Below, one piece after another: positions 58,093-64,000 of a stretch of DNA of 64,000 bases. The stretch's first letter is position 1. Each line of letters opens with the position of its first letter. This DNA is from Candidatus Bathyarchaeia archaeon (GTDB lineage Archaea > Thermoproteota > Bathyarchaeia > Bathyarchaeales > Bathycorpusculaceae). Made by a program: the position numbers and the translations under genes. The stretch lies in contig JAVZEV010000001.1 in assembly GCA_038873195.1 (NCBI GenBank), forward strand, positions 1,206,490 to 1,270,489. The letters run 5' to 3'. A model generated the notes under the pieces. It ran no database searches, had not been told where the DNA came from, and saw only the letters and a list, made by a program, of their open reading frames with translations.

Positions 58093-59328
58093 GTGCATTC
58101 GATGGAAACAGTTTCAGACGCCATTATTGTTGGAGGTGGACCATGCGGCTCATTTGCGGCTCTAAACTTGGCAAAGCATGGCTTTAACGTTAGAGTTTTT
58201 GAAGAACATGAAGAAATTGGCGTTCCATGCCATTGCACTGGGCACTTAAGCATCAAAGGCTTAAGGAATCTAGGACTTTATCCGCTTCCAGATGGGATTA
58301 TTGAAAATGTTTTTTATGGAGCAAACATTCACTCGCCAAGCGGAAAAACCCTCTCGGTTCGTTTTTCTCAGCCTGTAACATGCATTGTTAACCGTGCTTT
58401 ATTTGACAAACACATTGCAGAAAAGGCAGAAAATATAGACGCGCAATATTGCCTTAATTCGCAAGTTAAATCGTTAATCGTCAAGGACAATTTTGTAAAG
58501 GGTGCATCAGTAAGGCTGAACGGCGAAGTTGACTGTAAGTTTGCGGCTAAAATTATGGTTGACGCAGAGGGAATATCTTCGCGAATTTTGAGGCAAACGG
58601 GCTTGCAACCGTTAAACAGAGAAATGCTTGTTAATGCTGTGCAGGCGGAAGTTGAAAACGTTAAAGACGTAGAGCCAGACATGGTTGATGTTTTTCTTGG
58701 AAAACACTATGCGCCCGGTTTTTATGCATGGTTGGCTCCGAAGCATGACGGAAAAGCGAAAGTGGGATTAGCAGCGCAAACTGGAAATCCAAAGGAATTT
58801 TTGCAAAAACTGATATGCAATCATCCTATTGCGTCTAGGAAATTGCGTGCAGCAAGAATATTGCGAAGCACTTTTCACCCGATATCGCTTGGAGGACCCA
58901 TTCCGAAGGCATGTTCAAACGGATTTTTAGCTGTCGGTGATGCTGCGTCTCATGTGAAGCCCACAACTGGCGGCGGAGTGATTATGGGAATGAACTGTGC
59001 AAGAATTGCCGCAGAAGTAGCACATGAGGCTTTATACGCGGATGATTTTTCATCCAATTTTCTAAGCAAATATCAGAAGCGATGTGAGAAACTTTTAGGT
59101 TTTGACATGAAAGCCATGCTTAGAATAAGAAAAATGCTCAATGCGCTGTCTGATAAGAAAATGGATGATGCCATTGGCTTCTGTGCAAAACTAGGTTTGG
59201 ATAAAACTTTTCGAAATGTTGAAGACATAGATTTTCAAGGACAAGCGCTTATACATGCTTTGCGGAGTCCACGGATTCTCTCGACTCTTTTCTACCTATT
59301 CTTTTTACACTTATCTGCGAATCCTTAA
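58093..59328 (+). CDS. Geranylgeranyl reductase-family flavoprotein
   Basis: 411-residue FAD-dependent reductase, N-terminal DAIIVGGGPCGSFAALNLAKHGFNV (FAD), then VPCHCTGHLS (Cys next to the isoalloxazine ring in this family) and AVGDAASHVKPTTGGGVIMGM. Archaeal members saturate the geranylgeranyl chains of membrane lipids. Start GTG 58093 or ATG 58102. It follows the winged-helix gene after 5 bases. The last helix LSTLFYLFFLHLSANP is hydrophobic and may attach to the membrane. Confidence 0.87.
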   Translation: MHSMETVSDAIIVGGGPCGSFAALNLAKHGFNVRVFEEHEEIGVPCHCTGHLSIKGLRNLGLYPLPDGIIENVFYGANIHSPSGKTLSVRFSQPVTCIVNRALFDKHIAEKAENIDAQYCLNSQVKSLIVKDNFVKGASVRLNGEVDCKFAAKIMVDAEGISSRILRQTGLQPLNREMLVNAVQAEVENVKDVEPDMVDVFLGKHYAPGFYAWLAPKHDGKAKVGLAAQTGNPKEFLQKLICNHPIASRKLRAARILRSTFHPISLGGPIPKACSNGFLAVGDAASHVKPTTGGGVIMGMNCARIAAEVAHEALYADDFSSNFLSKYQKRCEKLLGFDMKAMLRIRKMLNALSDKKMDDAIGFCAKLGLDKTFRNVEDIDFQGQALIHALRSPRILSTLFYLFFLHLSANP

Positions 59329-59368
59329 AATCTCTGGAGAACAAACTGTTAGGGACGGTTGGAAACGC

Positions 59369-59731
59369 ATGAGCGAGTTTCGTTATAAGCAAGTGGTTGT
59401 TTTTCGTTCTGATTTACGTTTGAGTAAGGGTAAAATTGCTGCTCAGGCGGGTCACGCGGCAGTTTCTGCGGCTGAAGAAGCCCGCAAACACCACAAGGCG
59501 TGGTGGGAAAATTGGTTGAGTGAAGGACAGTGCAAGATAGCTGTTAAGGTGAAGAGTGAAAAGGAATTGTTGGAGTTAGAGAAGCAAGCGAAGGAGTTGG
59601 CGTTGCCTTGTGCATTGATTGTTGATAGAGGTTTGACTGAGATTCCGCCGGGAACTGTTACTTGTTTAGGTATTGGTCCGGCACCGGTTGAGAAGGTGGA
59701 TAGGTTAACTGGTGCTCTTCCTCTTTTTTAG
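59369..59731 (+). CDS. pth2: Peptidyl-tRNA hydrolase 2
   Basis: 120-residue Pth2, which frees tRNA from peptidyl-tRNA. Motifs: KQVVVFRSDLRLSKGKIAAQAGHAAVSAAEEARK, then ALPCALIVDRGLTEIPPGTVTCLGIGPAP. The ATG at 59369 gives the normal start; the open frame reaches back to 59255 inside the reductase gene. Its codons end mostly in G/T. A 24-base perfect hairpin begins at its stop codon. Confidence 0.94.
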   Translation: MSEFRYKQVVVFRSDLRLSKGKIAAQAGHAAVSAAEEARKHHKAWWENWLSEGQCKIAVKVKSEKELLELEKQAKELALPCALIVDRGLTEIPPGTVTCLGIGPAPVEKVDRLTGALPLF

Positions 59732-59744
59732 CGTTAAAAAAGAG
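59721..59744 (+). other. Perfect 10-4-10 hairpin across the pth2 stop codon
   Basis: CTCTTTTTTA-GCGT-TAAAAAAGAG (59721-59730 / 59735-59744) is a perfect 10-bp inverted repeat over the pth2 stop codon, 12 bases before the truD start. The U-rich arm could act as a terminator or an attenuator between pth2 and truD; the fold could also sequester the start region. Confidence 0.55.
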
Positions 59745-59755
59745 TGTAATGTGGC

Positions 59756-61132
59756 TTGTTTGTTCCTAAAGTTGAGAAGTTAATCGGCATTGAAGTTTAT
59801 GCTACTGCTTCTTCTGGCATCGGCGGAGTTATTCGGCAGTCTGTCGAGGATTTCGTTGTTAAAGAAGTGTTGGTCGACGGTTCCAAAGCCGAAGTTAACC
59901 CCACTCTGGGGTGCCAACCATTAGGGGTATCATCAACAAAAGACCGTTATCTACTATGCGTTATGATTAAGCGAAATTGGGACACTTTCCAAGCCATTAG
60001 AATGATTGCCGAGCAAATGGGCATAAGCACTAGACAAATTCACATTGCAGGCATAAAAGACGCTAAGGCTCTCACAGCCCAGTACATCACAATTGAAGAC
60101 GCAACAGCCGAAACAGTTCAGCAGATTAAAGTCAAAGACATAGAAATCCATCCCATAGGCTATTTTCGCAGTAAACTTTCACCATATTACCTCTTAGGAA
60201 ACAATTTCAACATCACAATCAGAGCAATACGCCACTCCAAATCCACAATAAAAAAGAGAACAGCAAAAATTGTTAAAGAACTTGAAGCTATAGGTGGCAT
60301 TCCCAACTTTTTTGGTCATCAACGCTTCGGCACAACACGTCCGATAACGCATCTTGTGGGTAAAGCTCTTGTTAAAGGCAACTTCAAGAAGGCAACCATG
60401 CTTTTCTTGGCTAAGTCCAGCCACTACGAGCATCCAGAATCAAGACAAGCGCGCAAAGAATTGCACGCCACACAGGATTTTAAGCAAGCGCTAAAGAATT
60501 TTCCGAAGCAACTGCGCTATGAACGGTTGATGCTGCGGCACTTAATTCAAAAACCAGACGATTTCGTAGGCGCCTTCCGACGATTACCAACAAAATTGCG
60601 TCTGCTCTTTCCGCAAGCCTATCAATCTTATCTCTTCAACAAGTTTCTAAGCAAGAGAATTGCAAGCGGTTTTGCATTGAATAAGATTGAAGTTGGAGAT
60701 TACGTTGTGAACATTGAGCGTTCAGGATTGCCAATGACCACAATGTATAGAACAGCAAACTCACAAGCGCTTAAAGAAATTAACGAGGCAGTCGCGGCTG
60801 GAAAAATGCGTTTAGCTCTTCCCCTCATGGGCTTGAAACAACGAACTTCACGAGGTGTTCAAGGAGAAATCGAAAAGCAGATTCTTGAAGAAGAGGGCAT
60901 AACTCAAAAAAACTTTAAAATCGAAGCGATGCCAGAAATTACCACAAAAGGAGAACTGCGAGCCGCCATAACTCCATTAAACAACTTTTCCTTAAACAAG
61001 CTAGAAAAAGACTTTGCACACTCGTCCAAACATATCGCAGAAGTAAGCTTCATGTTATACCGTGGCTCATACGCAACAATTTTTCTACGAGAAATAATGA
61101 AACCGCGAAACCCAATAAAAGCAAGATTCTAA
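59756..61132 (+). CDS. truD: tRNA pseudouridine synthase TruD/Pus7-family
   Basis: 458-residue TruD-family pseudouridine synthase. The catalytic Asp is in HIAGIKDAKALTAQ (near residue 102). NFFGHQRFGTTRPITHLVG is the family signature, and the middle insertion and C-terminal barrel are as in archaeal TruD. TTG at 59756 is the likely start. It follows pth2 after a hairpin, and may be co-transcribed or regulated by it. Confidence 0.93.
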   Translation: MFVPKVEKLIGIEVYATASSGIGGVIRQSVEDFVVKEVLVDGSKAEVNPTLGCQPLGVSSTKDRYLLCVMIKRNWDTFQAIRMIAEQMGISTRQIHIAGIKDAKALTAQYITIEDATAETVQQIKVKDIEIHPIGYFRSKLSPYYLLGNNFNITIRAIRHSKSTIKKRTAKIVKELEAIGGIPNFFGHQRFGTTRPITHLVGKALVKGNFKKATMLFLAKSSHYEHPESRQARKELHATQDFKQALKNFPKQLRYERLMLRHLIQKPDDFVGAFRRLPTKLRLLFPQAYQSYLFNKFLSKRIASGFALNKIEVGDYVVNIERSGLPMTTMYRTANSQALKEINEAVAAGKMRLALPLMGLKQRTSRGVQGEIEKQILEEEGITQKNFKIEAMPEITTKGELRAAITPLNNFSLNKLEKDFAHSSKHIAEVSFMLYRGSYATIFLREIMKPRNPIKARF

Positions 61133-61189
61133 GTTTAAAAACAAAGCTTTATTCTCTTAAGCCGCATTAAGCATTGGAAGGGAAAGGTT

Positions 61190-61933
61190 ATGGCTTCAGA
61201 AAGCACGGTTTGGTTTGCTGAGTTGTCAATGAAAGAAGTAAAAGAAGCTGCGGCAACAAATAAGGTGATAATTCTTCCGGTTGGAAGCGTCGAAGAACAT
61301 GGCTCTCATTTGCCGCTTTGCACTGATAGCCTACAACCAGAATATATTGCAGTTGAAGTAGCCAAAAAAACCCACAGCCTAGTCGCACCGCCATTAAAAT
61401 ATGGTATCTGCACAACTACACGCATTTTTCCCGGAACAATCTCTGTAAGTTTCCAATCACTCTACAAAATCACTCGAGAAATAATCGAAGAATTCATACG
61501 CAACGGCTTCAAACGATTCTTAATCCTCAGCGGTCACGCAGACGAAGAGCAGATGGCTGCGCTAAGACTTGCTGCACACCGTGTAATGTGGAAACATAGA
61601 GAGGAAGCTGAAAAACAAAAACTGCGAATAATAGTGTGCTCCGACTACGATTTTGCGTATGAGCTCCGCGGAAAATATTTTGACGAAAAAGACGGACACG
61701 GTGGCACAATTGAAACCTCACGAATAATGGCAATACAACCCGACTTAATAAAAGAAAAAGGACAAAAGAATTTTCAGAGACTTCCAAAATTCGAAGTAAT
61801 TGTTGACTCAAGAGAATTTTTACCAGAAGGAGTACGAGGCGACCCAACTGTGGCTTCGGCTGAAAAAGGAAAATTCATAAACGATTACATAATAGGCGAA
61901 CTGGTCAAATTAATCGAAGAACTGAAAAAGTAA
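61190..61933 (+). CDS. Creatininase-family amidohydrolase (ArfB-like)
   Basis: 247 residues with the family start ILPVGSVEEHGSHLPLCTDS (Glu-x-His and Asp metal ligands) and DGHGGTIETSRIMAI near residue 165. The usual NGHGGN loop reads SGHADE. Archaeal relatives include ArfB, which acts in riboflavin/F420 precursor synthesis; this could be that enzyme because the genome makes F420, but substrate is not shown. A GGAAGGG lies before the ATG. Confidence 0.8.
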   Translation: MASESTVWFAELSMKEVKEAAATNKVIILPVGSVEEHGSHLPLCTDSLQPEYIAVEVAKKTHSLVAPPLKYGICTTTRIFPGTISVSFQSLYKITREIIEEFIRNGFKRFLILSGHADEEQMAALRLAAHRVMWKHREEAEKQKLRIIVCSDYDFAYELRGKYFDEKDGHGGTIETSRIMAIQPDLIKEKGQKNFQRLPKFEVIVDSREFLPEGVRGDPTVASAEKGKFINDYIIGELVKLIEELKK

Positions 61934-62032
61934 CACAATTATCACATCACATCCGTTCTATCAATGATTGAGGCGCAAATTGAACCTATATATAAGGGGG
62001 CTATAACCTCCGTGAAGGCACTTATTCCTCCA
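61934..62032. promoter_or_regulatory. Convergent gap with a TATA-like element next to the infB end
   Basis: The gap holds a TATA-like ctatatataagg (61987-61998). Read on the minus strand (62003-61977), it resembles the element before serS: a C run, then TATA, then taggttcaatt. Neither strand has an obvious gene in the gap, so the use of the element, if any, is unknown. Confidence 0.3.
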
Positions 62033-63814
62033 CTATGCAGCCCAAAAAGGCACTTTCTTCCGCATCAACGCAACAAACTCATTCAACGCTTCACGCTCAT
62101 CCTCACCAAGCCTATCCATAAACTTCGACAACAACACCTTCGCATCTGCTTCAGGCACTTTAACAAATAGCACATCCCTCTCAAACACATGTCGCCCAAC
62201 CATCGGCTTATCCATCGAAATCGCCACCTGCATACCTGCCTTAGCTTCCGACAAAGCTTCGCCTTTCTCTTGAATCTGCTGTATTTCGCCTATTTCTTCG
62301 CCATCTTCAGCACGAATCAACGCAACTCTCGGCTTAATCCTTCCCGCTAATACTTCGACACCAAAAATCGCAGGCTTAGCACGCCTAAACACATAACCCT
62401 CCAAAACCCGAATCTTCCCAGGCTTAACCAAACCTTCAAACTCCACCTCAAACTTCGCTTCCCGCTGCCCCTTAAGCCAAACCAAATAATTATCCACCAA
62501 ATGATAAATAATCTGCTCTTTAAAAATCTGAACACCATTAATTTCCGCTTCTTCCTCTGCATCCGGCAAAACACGAACATTAAAAGCTAAAACAGCCCCA
62601 TACAAAGGCTCATGCTCCTTCACAACAGCCGCTTCAGTAACATCCCTTTTACTAACATCACCAACATCCGCCAACCTAATAGGCACACCATTACGCTTCA
62701 AATAATCCGCAATTGCCTCCAAACTCCCCAACGTATCCGCCTTCACAACAACCCCATCCACACCCGTCGCAATACGAATCCGCTCAACCTCCTCACCAAC
62801 CAACCGCACATACTTATCAACACTCTCGCCCTCCGCAACCACATACAACGGCGCACCAGCCAAAGCCCCCTCCAAACCAGGCGCAACAATCTTCACACCA
62901 GCCGCAGCCGAAACCACATCCACACTCGAAAAACGATCACGCGGATCACGAATCTCATCTAGAGGCTTCGGAACCAAAATTGCACGAACACGCGTCACAA
63001 TAGGCTTCTCACGCCCACCAACAACCACAACATCATCCCGCCGCAAAACACCATCATAAACAATTGTGTTCAACGTCAAACCCAAACCAGGCTCCTCCTT
63101 AACCTCCAAAACCGTCCCTTTCGCTGCTCCTTCAGTCGTCTGCAAACGCTTCTGCAAATACTGCTGCGTCAAACCAACAAGCACCATCAACAACTCCGTA
63201 ATGCCCTCACCAGTCTTAGCACTAACAGGTACAACAGCCACAGTCTTCGTAAAATCCTTAATCCGGTCAAACCTGTCAGCCCTAAAACCCAAACGCGAAA
63301 ACACGCCAATAATCTCATAAATCCTATTATCCAAATCCTCCCGCACATACCTATCCTGCGCTTGATAAGAACGCAAAAACGGCGTATCCTCCAACGCCTT
63401 CCAACCCGGAACACGATCAATCTTATTCGCAGCAACCAAAAACGGAACCTTCCGCGCCTTCAAAATTTCAATACACTCATACGTCTGCGCCTCAAACCCA
63501 CGTAAAACATCAATTACCAAAATCGCAATATCCGCCGCGCTTCCGCCTCGCTTACGCAAATTAGTAAACGCTTCATGCCCCGGCGTGTCAATAATCAGCA
63601 AACCCGGGATTTCAACCTCGCCCTTAACCATCGACAATAAAGGACCAACCAATTGCTTCAGCGTGTCAACCGGGAAAAAACTAGCGCCGATATGCTGCGT
63701 CATTCCACCAGCTTCACGCGCTTGCACACTCGTCTTGCGAATCTTGTCCAAAAGCAAAGTCTTACCAGTATCCACATGCCCAAGAACACAAACAATCGGC
63801 TGACGAATCGGCAT
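62033..63814 (-). CDS. infB: Translation initiation factor aIF5B (IF-2)
   Basis: 593-residue archaeal IF5B GTPase, which joins ribosomal subunits at initiation. G1 is VCVLGHVDTGKTLLLDKI (about 9-26), G3 LIIDTPGHEAFTN and G4 AANKIDRVPG. The rest holds the beta-barrel and C-terminal Met-tRNA-binding domains, ending LMRKKVPFWAA. ATG at 63814 with a GGTGAT site upstream. Codons end strongly in G/T, like the DHH nuclease, so long antisense frames appear but are not genes. Confidence 0.96.
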   Translation of the reverse strand: MPIRQPIVCVLGHVDTGKTLLLDKIRKTSVQAREAGGMTQHIGASFFPVDTLKQLVGPLLSMVKGEVEIPGLLIIDTPGHEAFTNLRKRGGSAADIAILVIDVLRGFEAQTYECIEILKARKVPFLVAANKIDRVPGWKALEDTPFLRSYQAQDRYVREDLDNRIYEIIGVFSRLGFRADRFDRIKDFTKTVAVVPVSAKTGEGITELLMVLVGLTQQYLQKRLQTTEGAAKGTVLEVKEEPGLGLTLNTIVYDGVLRRDDVVVVGGREKPIVTRVRAILVPKPLDEIRDPRDRFSSVDVVSAAAGVKIVAPGLEGALAGAPLYVVAEGESVDKYVRLVGEEVERIRIATGVDGVVVKADTLGSLEAIADYLKRNGVPIRLADVGDVSKRDVTEAAVVKEHEPLYGAVLAFNVRVLPDAEEEAEINGVQIFKEQIIYHLVDNYLVWLKGQREAKFEVEFEGLVKPGKIRVLEGYVFRRAKPAIFGVEVLAGRIKPRVALIRAEDGEEIGEIQQIQEKGEALSEAKAGMQVAISMDKPMVGRHVFERDVLFVKVPEADAKVLLSKFMDRLGEDEREALNEFVALMRKKVPFWAA

Positions 63815-63912
63815 CTTAACACATCACCCGCCAACAAGCCTTTTTCAAACACGCACTTCAAAACTAATAAATCATTACCCATATAAACACTAACCAAAAG
63901 GAGAAAACACAC

Positions 63913-64000
63913 GTGCCATACTGCCCAAAATGTGGAGCCAAACTAAAAGAAGACGACAAGCACTGTTACAACTGCGGAACACCCGCAACAAAAATAGTGA
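63913..64000 (+). CDS. Zinc-ribbon protein, N-terminal part, cut by window edge
   Basis: Reads from a GTG at 63913, after an AAAGGAG site, into the window edge: PYCPKCGAKLKEDDKHCYNCGTP. The two CxxC pairs form a double-Cys zinc ribbon, a domain that often precedes membrane or unknown regions. The rest of the protein is outside the window, so nothing more can be said. Confidence 0.75.
   Translation, partial: MPYCPKCGAKLKEDDKHCYNCGTPATKIV

Noticed and set aside
61964-62170. 68-codon open frame at the end of infB
   Set aside because: Two thirds lie antisense to infB, and no start signal or motif is seen.
62612-63003. Open frames on the plus strand inside infB (116 and 96 codons)
   Set aside because: Shadows of infB caused by its G/T-ending codons. 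The products are low-complexity Pro/His/Asn/Thr-rich.
1-64000. CRISPR array, IS element, prophage or tRNA gene in the window
   Set aside because: No repeat-spacer pattern, no transposase-like protein and no tRNA cloverleaf was seen in any gap.

Overview
The window is a gene-dense stretch of archaeal chromosome. It is A+T-rich by eye, has short spacers and often uses GTG or TTG starts. Archaeal-type information genes place it firmly in the Archaea: aIF5B, aEF1-beta, S15 and S3Ae, the KEOPS subunits Kae1, Bud32 and Pcc1, FEN-1, a GAN/RecJ-like DHH nuclease, CDC48, FAU-1, Trm5 and NadM. A TFE-beta/RPC39-like protein, a proteasome beta subunit with a changed catalytic residue, a K+-independent-type membrane pyrophosphatase, CofE and an HdrA/Kor operon together suggest the TACK side of the tree, most like Bathyarchaeia-type genomes. 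That lineage call is an inference. I saw no rRNA, tRNA, CRISPR array, insertion sequence or phage gene, so this is core genome.

Layout. 1-6.6 kb: a cut-off aminotransferase, glyoxylate/hydroxypyruvate reductase and glycerate 2-kinase, then a MoaD-like protein, CofE, an ECF-type S component, SAM hydrolase, NadM and Ogt. 6.7-12.9 kb: a coiled-coil protein, the inactive-type proteasome beta subunit, AMMECR1, a glycosyltransferase, NadC, a SpoIIM-like membrane protein, a DUF4152-like protein, RlmE and TFE-beta. 13-20 kb: a translation and tRNA-modification block with Kae1, Bud32, a VOC protein, XTP pyrophosphatase, S15, the DHH nuclease, Pcc1, SerRS and S3Ae. 20-26.8 kb: a six-gene minus-strand redox operon encoding an HdrC-GltD fusion, an HdrA-MvhD fusion and KorDABC. 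26.9-35.3 kb: a DapB-like dehydrogenase, MoaE, a PhoU-like protein, a phosphoesterase, DUF3795, UDG4, DUF72, an XRE regulator, an EamA transporter, a B3/4 protein and PyrF. 35.3-41.9 kb: pyrophosphatase, a ribbon-helix-helix regulator with a palindromic operator, a small membrane protein, GMP synthase, an arcadin-1-like protein, acylphosphatase, SurE and two unknown proteins. 42-49 kb: RtcA, FAU-1, Trm5, DUF371, an HTH/S-layer-like regulator and two-gene MetE. 49.4-64 kb: GlmS, PCMT, DUF3786, TrpB2, FEN-1, a zinc ribbon protein, aEF1-beta, CDC48, a winged-helix protein, geranylgeranyl reductase, Pth2, TruD, a creatininase-like protein, aIF5B and the start of another zinc ribbon protein.

The most unusual system is the 20-26.8 kb operon. 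It joins a 2-oxoacid:ferredoxin oxidoreductase to an HdrA-MvhD fusion and an HdrC-GltD fusion, with no HdrB. This looks like an electron-transfer or electron-bifurcating complex that exchanges electrons between ferredoxin and NAD(P)H. Other points to check are the proteasome beta subunit with Ala in place of Thr1, the RHH gene with a perfect 8-4-8 palindrome over its predicted start point, the HTH/S-layer-like/EF-hand fusion next to a dyad in the metE promoter, and an RtcA that lacks the usual GEGGGQ motif.
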